Below, in pieces: positions 1 through 6,979 of a stretch of DNA of 18,330 nucleotides. Position 1 is the stretch's first letter. Every line of letters starts with the position of its first letter. The notes under the pieces were generated by a model. That model was not told the origin of the DNA and did not search any database. It saw nothing but the letters and a program-made list of their open reading frames with translations. Source of the stretch: JAGOTP01 sp964598725 (GTDB taxonomy: Bacteria > Patescibacteriota > Patescibacteriia > 2-12-FULL-60-25); the NCBI GenBank assembly GCA_964598725.1, contig CAZRCW010000005.1, forward strand, positions 1-18,330. The letters run 5' to 3'. Made by a program: the position numbers and the translations under genes.

Positions 1-365
1 GCCAGCGGCTTGCACACCAATTCCGCCCACGTGACCACCGTTGCACCAAAGTACGGCGCGGGGTACTCCGCTGGCTTATCGCGTGGCCCTTGGCATTGGA
101 CCTCACCCGGTCCACTCACCACGAAATAGCAGTACCCCCGATAGATAATCAGACGACCACCACTGATCGGGCAGCCGTCCAGACAGGTGAACCCGGTAGG
201 GAACGTGATGCGCCGGGGTATCTCGGGCGGCGCGTCCCCATCGTTGCAAAGATCGGCGCGGTTCCATGTTGACGGGGCGCAACAGCGATTGAAACATGCG
301 ACGACCGCAAGGGCGATCTTGCGGCCATTGAGAACGATTCGCCGTCCGATCTGTAAGACTCTCAC
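1..365 (-). CDS. Cysteine-rich protein of unknown function (partial, cut by window edge)
   Basis: An open frame of 121 codons runs from a GTG at 363-365 to the edge of the window without a stop, so the C-terminus is missing. I chose this start because the GTG overlaps the TGA of the preceding gene (GTGA), the junction type used throughout this operon, and a GGAG lies 10 bases upstream. The visible part has nine cysteines (about residues 24, 28, 29, 40, 61, 65, 79, 91 and 118), which is unusually many. It starts with a basic stretch (MRVLQIGRR) but has no convincing signal peptide or membrane segment. I do not recognise the family. Its place at the end of the tail-gene string suggests another virion or distal-tail protein, which is inference. 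The cysteines could form disulfides or bind metal. The existence of the frame is fairly secure, the function unknown. Confidence 0.72.
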   Translation of the reverse strand, partial: MRVLQIGRRIVLNGRKIALAVVACFNRCCAPSTWNRADLCNDGDAPPEIPRRITFPTGFTCLDGCPISGGRLIIYRGYCYFVVSGPGEVQCQGPRDKPAEYPAPYFGATVVTWAELVCKPL

Positions 366-1216
366 GGGATGGGTACTCCGCCGCCGCCGGTGTATGCAGA
401 CTGGTAGCCACCAAGGATATTGGTGACGTTTGACTGAGTAAGGGTTGCGCCGCCAAGGGCGGCTGATGTGAACGTCGCGGTGTTCCACCACGTCAACGAA
501 GTGCCGCCAACAGTGGCATCCGCTTTCAATCCGCTGGCGTTGAACGCCCCACGAATGACCGCCGTGGTGATGTTGCCTTGCAGGTGCGTCCAGAATGACC
601 CGGCCTCGATGGTTGCGGTAGTGACCGCGCCCGTGTCGTCATAGATGAATTGGCCGCTGCCGCTGGTGGTCACCGTAGTGACCTGTCGGTTACAAGTCAC
701 TCGCCCGCTTCCTGTGACGACGACGGTAGTAATCGCCGTCGCGTTGTCCGCGATGGTCACAACGCCACCACTCACGTACAGCGTGGTTACGACCGTGCCG
801 CTACCAATGGTCACGGTACCGGAACTGACTTGCACCTGAGTGAACGTGCCGCCACTTAGAATTGCCGTCGATGGACCGGTGTGCTGGTAGAGTGCAATGG
901 TGTTGACTGCGCTACCGCCGGTGTTGTCGTTCGCCGCTTGCAGGTACAGCGTGCCACCGCTCATATTGTTCCACACGCGGGTAGACGCGCCGCACTTCAA
1001 AGGTGACGCCGTGCTACCGATCGTGCCGGAGAACAGACTGCGAAGGTCAAGATAGGAAATCTGGCCGATGCCAGCAACGGAACCGTCAAAACCCGCGATG
1101 GTCTGCGCCGATTGGCTACTGACGATCAGCGTTGCGGACGTTGCGAAGCCGATGCCATCCGACCATGAAGCCGCGTCCATGTTCAATGCGCCAGCCGTGA
1201 GATAAGAGAGTGCCAT
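362..1216 (-). CDS. Putative virion surface/tail protein with beta-solenoid repeats
   Basis: This 284-residue protein starts at an ATG two bases after the preceding stop, with AGGAG nine bases upstream. Residues 1-110 are a mixed N-terminal part that includes a DAA-x-WSD motif (14-20), which is also present near the N-terminus of the protein encoded just upstream. Residues about 123-230 are degenerate repeats of 18-20 residues rich in T, V, G and S, a pattern typical of a beta-solenoid. The tail ends in a glycine/proline-rich stretch (TGGGGVPIP). Only three cysteines or fewer are present, and there is no membrane segment. Beta-solenoids are common in phage receptor-binding and tail-fibre proteins, and the position far downstream of the tape measure fits a distal-tail or fibre role, but no specific family is recognised. 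It could equally be a head or tail decoration. Gene call strong, function inferred. Confidence 0.85.
   Translation of the reverse strand: MALSYLTAGALNMDAASWSDGIGFATSATLIVSSQSAQTIAGFDGSVAGIGQISYLDLRSLFSGTIGSTASPLKCGASTRVWNNMSGGTLYLQAANDNTGGSAVNTIALYQHTGPSTAILSGGTFTQVQVSSGTVTIGSGTVVTTLYVSGGVVTIADNATAITTVVVTGSGRVTCNRQVTTVTTSGSGQFIYDDTGAVTTATIEAGSFWTHLQGNITTAVIRGAFNASGLKADATVGGTSLTWWNTATFTSAALGGATLTQSNVTNILGGYQSAYTGGGGVPIP
527..847 (-). repeat. Degenerate tandem 18-20-residue protein repeats (beta-solenoid)
   Basis: Within the 284-residue protein the segments TTLYVSGGVVTIADNATAI, TTVVVTGSGRVTCNRQVT, TVTTSGSGQFIYDDTGAV and TATIEAGSFWTHLQGNIT line up as successive units, with weaker units before and after. 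Each begins with T(T/A) and alternates short hydrophobic strands with glycine/serine turns. Identity between units is low, so this is a structural repeat and not a recent DNA duplication. Boundaries are approximate. Confidence 0.6.
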
Positions 1217-1218
1217 GT

Positions 1219-1563
1219 TTAGAACTCCTGTGCGTACATTGCCACCCGGAGAGTTACCCCGGCCTGTTCTGTTGAGACTTTCACGATGAGATACTTGAAG
1301 CCGGATACGTCAAGTGCGTTTGTCATATCCGCCGAATTGGTGATGTGCGTGGTGGTTTCAAGGTTGTTCACCCCATCGCCGGGAAAGATGTTCGACCGCT
1401 TGATCGTCAGTTGTCCGGTTGACCACGCGGTATCACCGACCGACACGGCCTGTACCGTCGCCACGCTCATGCCAGATACGTCAAGCACCATCGGCATGCC
1501 TCCCTGATCGGACCACCCCGCAGCGTCAAGTTTGCAGATGTATTCGGCGGTTTTGTGGTTCAT
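1219..1563 (-). CDS. Small virion-associated protein, unknown family
   Basis: This is a 114-residue protein. The frame stays open further upstream to about 1809, but the start is placed at the ATG at 1561-1563 because it overlaps the preceding stop as ATGA and has AGGGGTG just upstream. The protein begins MNHKTAEYICKLDAAGWSD and shares the DAA-x-WSD motif (residues 13-19) with the next gene downstream. The rest alternates short beta-like stretches (MPMVLDVSG, YLIVKVST, VTLRVAMYAQEF), compatible with a small beta-sandwich. No membrane segment or signal peptide is visible. It sits between two other unrecognised small genes in the distal-tail region, so a minor structural or tail-tip role is likely but not shown. 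Its length and fold type are also compatible with a decoration protein. Confidence 0.82.
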   Translation of the reverse strand: MNHKTAEYICKLDAAGWSDQGGMPMVLDVSGMSVATVQAVSVGDTAWSTGQLTIKRSNIFPGDGVNNLETTTHITNSADMTNALDVSGFKYLIVKVSTEQAGVTLRVAMYAQEF

Positions 1564-1829
1564 GGGCACCCCTGAGTAGCGAACCCCTCGATGATCTGGT
1601 ATTGGAACACCCCGCCAATCGAGAATGCAAAGAACCCGCTGCCGATTGTGGCCGCGATGGTGTCGATGGTGTCGGGATGCCGGTAGTTGTGCGGCTTCAC
1701 GCCCGAGTACGTTGGCGTGGTTCCGTCTGGAAGGTTCAGTTTCACCGTGTACGAAATGCCGCTTGCTGGTCCGGGGTTTGCGCCCTGAACGCTCACGATG
1801 ACGCCCCATGTTGCAAAGTCTGTAGCCAT
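1560..1829 (-). CDS. Small protein, unknown family (distal tail region)
   Basis: This is an 89-residue protein. The open frame extends upstream to 2090, but the real start is taken as the ATG at 1827-1829, which overlaps the preceding TAA (TAATG). The ribosome binding site is weak (GGAT repeats upstream), so translation probably depends on coupling to the upstream gene. The protein begins MATDFATWGVIVSVQG and contains a polar loop (LPDGTTPTYSGVKPHNYRH) followed by a hydrophobic C-terminal part (GSGFFAFSIGGVFQYQI). That stretch is too short and broken to call a membrane segment. I do not recognise the family. The tight coupling on both sides says it is made with the neighbouring tail proteins. 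Confidence 0.8.
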   Translation of the reverse strand: MATDFATWGVIVSVQGANPGPASGISYTVKLNLPDGTTPTYSGVKPHNYRHPDTIDTIAATIGSGFFAFSIGGVFQYQIIEGFATQGCP

Positions 1830-2692
1830 TAGATTCGATCCAATCCGGGTAGGTTTACCCAACCATTGTGGTCCGCCCATGCGGTATAGATGAACGAATA
1901 CTGCGGTTCGGGCGGCTCCACTCCGACCGATGGTGCCGCGCCGGGAATGGCGACGACCTTGGTGTATGGCGCACGCCAGAAGTTTCCAGCCAGACCCTGC
2001 ACCGTGATCGGCGGCGGGTACAACTGCTGCTTGGGGTTGCCCTGAAACGGAAGGTCGGCGGGTTGCCGCGTGCCGGGATCGTTGAACCACTCGTACGTGA
2101 CTTGATCCTGTTCGTTGTCGAATGGCCGGATCATCGGCATAGTGAATTGCCAGTATCGTTGTGACCCGGTAGGAATCTCATGCACCTTGCCAACCTGTTT
2201 GGCGATGGTGTATAGATCGTCGAATGACAGGGCGGGGACGATCACCGTGAACTGTGCGACGGCGAAGACTTCTTCAATCTCGAAGTTGGCGGGTTCCCAA
2301 ATCTTCATTTCGCCCGACGACGACCCTGACGTAACCACCGTGGGGCGAATCACGAAAGACGGGATCGGCGTGCGGACCTGCTTGATGTTCCCCGCCATCG
2401 CGCGGAAGTAGTTGGCTGGCTTGTCCACCCGCTTCTGGAACTTGCCAGCCCCGTTCGATGTGTAGGTCACATCCACGTCCCAAGTACCGTCTGACTTGGG
2501 GTAAAAGCGGTAGTTGTCGGCCTTCAACGATGGATCATTGGGGTGCGGGGTGTTGAGTAGCGGCAGACCCGGATCGTTCTGCACCGCGTCTTTCGATAGG
2601 TAGTCTGTGGTGAAGGTCCGAATCTCGCGTTTGATCGCTTGCGAGTCAACCTCGGAAGGCCGCGAAGTATTGCGTTCGACAAGATATGGCAT
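1829..2692 (-). CDS. Putative tail protein following the tape measure, unknown family
   Basis: This 287-residue protein is encoded directly after the tape-measure gene. The ATG shares one base with the preceding TGA (TGATG), and a GAGGGGGG Shine-Dalgarno lies about nine bases upstream inside the tape-measure gene. The sequence is soluble, aromatic- and proline-rich, with no membrane segment or coiled coil. Notable stretches are an N-terminal charged region (SEVDSQAIKREIRTF), a central hydrophobic beta-like stretch (VFAVAQFTVIVPALSFDDLY, about 142-161), and a C-terminal part rich in P, Y and W. In siphoviruses the gene in this slot usually encodes a distal-tail or tail-hub protein. The position supports that here, but I see no family motif. 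Function is inference from synteny only. Confidence 0.85.
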   Translation of the reverse strand: MPYLVERNTSRPSEVDSQAIKREIRTFTTDYLSKDAVQNDPGLPLLNTPHPNDPSLKADNYRFYPKSDGTWDVDVTYTSNGAGKFQKRVDKPANYFRAMAGNIKQVRTPIPSFVIRPTVVTSGSSSGEMKIWEPANFEIEEVFAVAQFTVIVPALSFDDLYTIAKQVGKVHEIPTGSQRYWQFTMPMIRPFDNEQDQVTYEWFNDPGTRQPADLPFQGNPKQQLYPPPITVQGLAGNFWRAPYTKVVAIPGAAPSVGVEPPEPQYSFIYTAWADHNGWVNLPGLDRI

Positions 2693-3999
2693 CAGCGAAC
2701 CCCCCTCTGACGCGCGATCATGTCCAGCAAGTCGGCCACGCCTTCAAGTTGTGTTGAGATTCCCGAGATATCCAACTGCGAGCGAAGGGCATCCGCTGCC
2801 GAGCGGGAGGCAGACTCGATAGCCGAGCGGTAGGCGGTAGCGGTTTCTTCCGCCGCTTGGCGTGCCGCGTCCGCTTCCTTGGCCGCCCGCTCGTCGATGA
2901 CTTTCAACTGTGCATCACGCAACTGATTCAGGTAGCCGATCCGCTCCTCAAACGCATACTTGATCGTCGCGTCTTCGGTTTCCGCGATTCGCTGGTACGC
3001 CTGTTTGACCTTCTCCTCGAACTCGAAGATCACCTTCTCGCGGTCGGACATACCCGCCATGAGTGCTTGCTTGCGCAGGTCTTCGGTTTCGGCCATCGCC
3101 CGTTGGCGTGCCTTCTCAGTACGCTCGGCCTGTGCATTGTCATACGCGTCCTGTTCCTTCGCCAACTTCTCGGCATCATCCGCCGCGTCCTTGTCGCGTT
3201 TGTTCTTCTCGCGTGCGTCGATCTGTTGGAGTGCCGCCGCGTGCTGGCTGTTGATCTGTTCGACGATGGCCTTATTGGACACCTCGCCGAATACCGTTTC
3301 CATGAACCCTTCGCGCCAACCGCGCGACGCAACCCGCAACTTCTCGGCCTGCAACGCCGCCTCTTTCGCAGCGTCCGCCTGCTTTCGTAGGGTGTCGCCA
3401 TCGGCCTCCCCGAACGTGGTACTGACCTTGAACCCCTCGCCGATCTTCTTCAACTCGTCGTTCAGGTCCGCTGCCGCCGAGCGGTATTTCTGGATGCCCT
3501 CGTAGCCCTGTGCTAACGCACCTGCGAATAGACCAGCCGCGCCAGCAATGCGGGTGAAGATTGACAACGGGCGTAGGGCGGAGGCCAGTCCTGTGGCCCC
3601 GCTTGTTGCCTGTTGTGTTGCCCGAGCCGCTTGCGTACCTGTTCGCACAAACCTCTGCCGCGCCTCTGTAGCGGCGTCAAGTTTGACCTTATACCCGGCC
3701 CAAGCGTCGCCCTCTTCTTTAGTGGCTGCTTTGACCTTTTCTTGTGCGGCAATTACATCGTAAGCACCAGTAACTACATCGTATTCTCCCGCCATCCCAT
3801 GTCTTGCGCGACTCTGTTCAGGAGTCTCAATGGGATAACTTGCCTGATTGAATGACGTTGCTTTGCGAACACTCTCGGCTGTCTTTTCCGCCGCAACCCG
3901 CACGGATTCAAGATCGCGTACAGCAGCATCCGCCCCCGTGGCCTCAATGCCGATCGAGAGTTTGGCGATTTCCGAGTTAGGTCCGCCGCCGGTACTCAA
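2692..3999 (-). CDS. Tail tape-measure-like protein (short, 435 aa)
   Basis: Tape-measure proteins set tail length and line the tube lumen. The N-terminus (EIAKLSIGIEATGADAAVRDLE) resembles the start of many phage tape measures. One hydrophobic segment lies at about 145-168 (LSIFTRIAGAAGLFAGALA), and residues about 200-405 are long alanine-, glutamate- and lysine-rich helices expected to form coiled coils. The start is a TTG eight bases after the tail-tube stop, with GAGGTG directly upstream; no in-frame ATG is available until residue 69. At 435 residues it is short for this family, and no frameshifted chaperone gene precedes it. At the commonly cited roughly 0.15 nm per residue it would suit a tail near 65 nm. 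Alternative: a coiled-coil tail or scaffold-like protein with a separate length ruler elsewhere. Confidence 0.75.
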   Translation of the reverse strand: MSTGGGPNSEIAKLSIGIEATGADAAVRDLESVRVAAEKTAESVRKATSFNQASYPIETPEQSRARHGMAGEYDVVTGAYDVIAAQEKVKAATKEEGDAWAGYKVKLDAATEARQRFVRTGTQAARATQQATSGATGLASALRPLSIFTRIAGAAGLFAGALAQGYEGIQKYRSAAADLNDELKKIGEGFKVSTTFGEADGDTLRKQADAAKEAALQAEKLRVASRGWREGFMETVFGEVSNKAIVEQINSQHAAALQQIDAREKNKRDKDAADDAEKLAKEQDAYDNAQAERTEKARQRAMAETEDLRKQALMAGMSDREKVIFEFEEKVKQAYQRIAETEDATIKYAFEERIGYLNQLRDAQLKVIDERAAKEADAARQAAEETATAYRSAIESASRSAADALRSQLDISGISTQLEGVADLLDMIARQRGVR

Positions 4000-4007
4000 T
4001 CATCACC

Positions 4008-4886
4008 TCACGCAAGGGTGTATGGGCCAGTGCCTTGGATGCCAACGGTTACGTCGATCAGCCCGGTCATGGGAACGTTCAGCGCAACGCTCGTCCAGAA
4101 ACATGTACCCGTGAACGTGCGGCCACTCGCCGCCGTGACCACGATGGTCTGATCCGGGGTACCGTCGCCGTTGATATCCCAAGTTGGCTGGCCGATAGTT
4201 CCCGCAGGCCAGAGGCATGGCAGCGTCGAACCCGCCGTGGCGGTCAACGCACCATCACCCATGAACGAGAACGCCAAGCGTTGCAACTCGGACGTACCCA
4301 TATTCATCGTGTGGCCGATCTGCGAAAGGAAGGCGTTACCAGCCAAGGATGGATCACTCGCGCCGTCCTCTAACAGTTTGAGCGTCAACGCCGCGTAGGA
4401 AGCCGGTGCGGTTGCGGGTGATTCAGTGCCCGGCAACGTCACCGCCGCGTCGAATAGGGCATTGAACGTGCCGGAGAACCCAACCAGCAAAGACGGGCGG
4501 AAGTACCGGAACGTCTTATCCGTTTGCGTCATGCTGGTGTAGTCGAGCGCAGCCGCCTGTACGTTCAGTGAATAGTCCTGTACGTACGCGGAATACCCAC
4601 CGCTCGCCCACGAAAGCGTGCCGTTGTTGCCCATCTGCCGAGTCACGCGCGGGTACCGCATGGTGATTGAACCGGTCCATGATTTGAGCATGGCACGGTT
4701 GCGTACCGCCGTATCACCTTGCGAGGTGATAACGCCGGTCTCCGACACCATCGTGATGTTGACCGTGTGCGGGATACCCGCGCCGTTGGCCCCTGCCGTG
4801 GTAATCATCGTGGCAAGATCGGTAGTGCCGACAGTGCCAGCGATGCTGGTGATTGTCCCTTGGATTCCTTCTAATGCGATACCCAT
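4008..4886 (-). CDS. Major tail tube protein (putative)
   Basis: This 292-residue protein sits between the neck/terminator genes and the tape measure, the standard slot for the siphovirus tail-tube subunit. It starts at an ATG with AAGGATG nine bases upstream. The sequence is beta-rich and soluble, contains repeated GTG/SGT-type turns, and ends NVPMTGLIDVTVGIQGTGPY, a pattern typical of tail-tube C-termini. A WDINGDGTPDQT loop near residue 235 resembles an acidic metal-binding loop. Tube subunits polymerise as stacked hexamers on the neck complex, using the tape measure as a template. It is somewhat longer than the simplest tube proteins, so an extra surface domain is possible. The assignment rests on gene order and general character rather than a diagnostic motif. 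Confidence 0.72.
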   Translation of the reverse strand: MGIALEGIQGTITSIAGTVGTTDLATMITTAGANGAGIPHTVNITMVSETGVITSQGDTAVRNRAMLKSWTGSITMRYPRVTRQMGNNGTLSWASGGYSAYVQDYSLNVQAAALDYTSMTQTDKTFRYFRPSLLVGFSGTFNALFDAAVTLPGTESPATAPASYAALTLKLLEDGASDPSLAGNAFLSQIGHTMNMGTSELQRLAFSFMGDGALTATAGSTLPCLWPAGTIGQPTWDINGDGTPDQTIVVTAASGRTFTGTCFWTSVALNVPMTGLIDVTVGIQGTGPYTLA

Positions 4887-4897
4887 GATTCATCCTT

Positions 4898-5389
4898 TCA
4901 GGAAGTGGGGCATACCCGCTGAATGTGGCACCGAAACACCTGATTGCACTGCATCCATTCCGTTTCGTCGGCGGCCTGAATGTTCGGGCTATCGGCAACC
5001 ATGTTGCCAACCGTCCATCCGTCGAAGTCTGATGGTGAATAGTCCATCGACCAGTTGTGAAGCCCGTATGTCGGGGTGAAGTCCGCCCGCTTTGTGGCGT
5101 TACCGTGGATGCGTTCCATGATCCGTGACAGCGTGGTGTACGCCGTGGCACCCGTCGATTTCATGTACGTGGTGCAATTACAGATGACCTGATAGCCCTC
5201 GGCCCGTTGGGAGTGTTCGATTGGCTCGGCCCAGACCAAAGCAATGGTCACATACGGCGCGTCGGTTGATTCCGTTTGGCCCGTAGGCGGACCACGGAAT
5301 ACCCAAATACCACCAGTAGCGTACCCGTCCAGTGTGGTATCCGCGTCCAGCCGCGCCTTGATCGCATTAGTGACAGGAATGAGAATCAA
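4898..5389 (-). CDS. Tail terminator/tail completion-like protein
   Basis: This 163-residue protein lies between the gp10-like neck gene and the tail-tube gene, where siphoviruses usually encode the tail terminator that caps the tube and joins it to the head. It starts MILIPVTNAIKARLDAD, an N-terminal helix of the kind seen in this group, then PYVTIALVWAEPIEHS and an amphipathic middle (LSRIMERIHG) before a beta-rich C-terminus. The start is a TTG overlapping the preceding stop (TTGA), with AGGAC about ten bases upstream. Three cysteines cluster at the C-terminal end and two more lie mid-protein (ICNCTTYM). The terminator assignment is by position and general pattern, and a DUF3168-like fold is my guess for the family. 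Confidence 0.65.
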   Translation of the reverse strand: MILIPVTNAIKARLDADTTLDGYATGGIWVFRGPPTGQTESTDAPYVTIALVWAEPIEHSQRAEGYQVICNCTTYMKSTGATAYTTLSRIMERIHGNATKRADFTPTYGLHNWSMDYSPSDFDGWTVGNMVADSPNIQAADETEWMQCNQVFRCHIQRVCPTS

Positions 5390-5976
5390 GCGGTAATGTC
5401 CTTTGTGAAGGTTTCCGATGCCACGCGGACGAACTCGCGGATCGCCAAGTCTTTGGACTTCATAAATCCGGGGCGCATGAACGGCCTTGCGGGGAGGTAG
5501 ACCGCCTTGCGTAGCAGATAGTGCGGGATGAGTTTTGGCTTTCGCTTACCCTTCTTCTCGAAGATAATGAGGTTGCCACGCTTGGAGCGAAGTACGAGAG
5601 TTTGCGGCGCGACACCACGCGCACCCTTGGCGTTGCGTGATCGCGTCTTTGCCTTGTCGGACAATGGAATCGTGAGATACCCGCCGGGCTTTGCCGTGAT
5701 CCACCCGCCATCCTCTTGCTTCTTTGCGTAGATGATGGTGGTGAACACGCTGGTGCGTCGTGCGACGACCGGCGAGCGTTTGATGCTGCCAGCCAATCGG
5801 CTCGTCTGCCTGTTGGGTGGTTGCCCCGGCGCGGATGGACCACGGGCGGCGTTTGATCCAAACCCCTCTTTGACGCCGTTGACGATGACCTGTGCGGCCA
5901 CGCCAAGACCAGCCTCGACCGACTTGTCGATCGTGCGGGGCATATCAGGAAGTTTCCATGTGAAGTTGACCTTCAC
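5386..5976 (-). CDS. HK97 gp10-like neck / tail completion protein
   Basis: This 196-residue protein carries two signatures of the HK97 gp10-like family: the loop GPSAPGQPPNRQTSRLAGSI (residues about 46-65) and the C-terminal LPARPFMRPGF (161-171). These proteins sit at the head-tail junction and are needed to attach tails to filled heads. The N-terminal helix (IDKSVEAGLGVAAQVIVNGV) is also typical. The middle is strongly basic (SKRGNLIIFEKKGKRKPK). It is longer than the common 110-150-residue members, with the insertion between the two signatures. It starts at a GTG overlapping the previous TGA, with GGAGG five bases upstream, and its own stop overlaps the TTG of the terminator-like gene. 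Confidence 0.85.
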   Translation of the reverse strand: MKVNFTWKLPDMPRTIDKSVEAGLGVAAQVIVNGVKEGFGSNAARGPSAPGQPPNRQTSRLAGSIKRSPVVARRTSVFTTIIYAKKQEDGGWITAKPGGYLTIPLSDKAKTRSRNAKGARGVAPQTLVLRSKRGNLIIFEKKGKRKPKLIPHYLLRKAVYLPARPFMRPGFMKSKDLAIREFVRVASETFTKDITA

Positions 5977-6347
5977 GAATCCTCCACAATATCGAACGCT
6001 TGCAGGCAGTTTGCACCCGCCACGTTGCGAGAGATGCCGGTGATTCGGAAACGACGGGCAACGGGGAACCCCTGACCCTCGATAACCACTTCGCCATCCT
6101 TCTCCAAGGTGATCGCCGACCCGTTGTACTCGAAGGGGATCAGGAGTGTCGCGCTGCGAGTGCCCACCAGACGCGAATTAGCCATACCCGTGCTACTGGA
6201 ATCTTCCTGCACGTTGCACGGGTACGCCGGCAACTGTGGCGAATCGTTCCCGTGAACCGGAAACCCGTTGTCGGTGGTGAATTGCGGCGCGATGTATTGG
6301 GCAGTGTGGACGAGAAGCGTCCAAGGTACTGGGACGGTATAACTCAT
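5973..6347 (-). CDS. Head-closure/stopper-like protein (putative)
   Basis: This 124-residue protein lies between the gp6-like connector and the gp10-like neck gene, the usual position of the head-closure (stopper) protein that holds DNA in the filled head. It starts at an ATG forming an ATGA overlap with the connector stop and has a strong GGGGGG Shine-Dalgarno seven bases upstream. It is beta-rich (SATLLIPFEYNGSAITLEKDGEVVIEG is contained in residues about 66-92 and continues into RRFRITGISR), compatible with the small beta-barrel of stopper proteins. No diagnostic motif is visible. Function is inferred from order in the head-tail joining cluster. Confidence 0.65.
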   Translation of the reverse strand: MSYTVPVPWTLLVHTAQYIAPQFTTDNGFPVHGNDSPQLPAYPCNVQEDSSSTGMANSRLVGTRSATLLIPFEYNGSAITLEKDGEVVIEGQGFPVARRFRITGISRNVAGANCLQAFDIVEDS

Positions 6348-6967
6348 ACCACACCCCCCGGCGCAAACGGGCCAAAGAGCATCCCCGCCAATTCAGTAAG
6401 CCCGCCGGTCTTTCCGAGCGCGTAGGAATACTGGCCGATGGATTGCGATTGCATGGCAGGATCGCGCCGACGCGCCGCGAACATGGCATCGACGTACTGA
6501 TAGAGGGCATACTTCAAGTCGTCCGTGACCGCCGACCCTGCCACGTACACGACGCTGTAGTTGAACGTGCCCGGCTCAAAAGCGGGGCGATACCCGGCGT
6601 AGTAGGGCTGCAAGCGGTCATACTGCGAGTCCACAAACCACCGGCCCCATGCCTCGTTGTAGAAATACAGGATGCCGCGTGTGGCATCGAACGTGTATAC
6701 GTCCGAGTCCAGCACGTAGGTATCACCCGACACAAGCAGTTGTGTCACGCTGGTAACGCTTGTCACCGGCCAGTTGCGGAGTTGAATCGACCGCTGGTCT
6801 GGACCGATTGAGTATTTCTCGGTGAGCGTGCCACCCTCAAACGTGCGGCCTGTCAGCCGTTGCAAGGCCGCTGTCGCCGCGCCGATGCAAACACCGATGA
6901 ACGTATCATCACCACTGCCGGAGATTCCGGCGTACGTCTTGTATTCCGCTGTGGTGATGATCGCCAA
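6344..6967 (-). CDS. gp6-like head-tail connector protein
   Basis: This 207-residue protein binds the portal in related phages and forms the first adaptor ring of the head-tail junction. The N-terminal helical half (TTAEYKTYAGI, then GVCIGAATAALQRLTGRTFE), the central LRNWPVTSVTSVT strand-turn and the C-terminal helix LKYALYQYVDAMFAARRRD match the gp6-like/connector pattern: helices, a beta insertion beginning around the NWPV motif, and a terminal helix. The start is a TTG, chosen because a GGGGG Shine-Dalgarno lies six bases upstream, it follows the previous stop by 12 bases, and no ATG or GTG start is better placed. Its stop overlaps the next ATG. Confidence 0.8.
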   Translation of the reverse strand: MAIITTAEYKTYAGISGSGDDTFIGVCIGAATAALQRLTGRTFEGGTLTEKYSIGPDQRSIQLRNWPVTSVTSVTQLLVSGDTYVLDSDVYTFDATRGILYFYNEAWGRWFVDSQYDRLQPYYAGYRPAFEPGTFNYSVVYVAGSAVTDDLKYALYQYVDAMFAARRRDPAMQSQSIGQYSYALGKTGGLTELAGMLFGPFAPGGVV

Positions 6968-6979
6968 GCGTGCCCCCGA

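Noticed and set aside
1564..2090. Upstream extensions of the 89- and 114-residue genes (to 2090 and 1809)
   Set aside because: Both extensions overlap better-supported genes and have shadow-like composition, while the chosen starts form stop/start overlaps.
2857..3505. Two long plus-strand frames (177 and 181 codons) opposite the tape-measure gene
   Set aside because: They are antisense to a coiled-coil protein rich in Ala, Glu, Lys and Arg codons, which produces stop-poor complementary frames rich in Ser, Leu and Cys. They have no supporting ribosome site or context.
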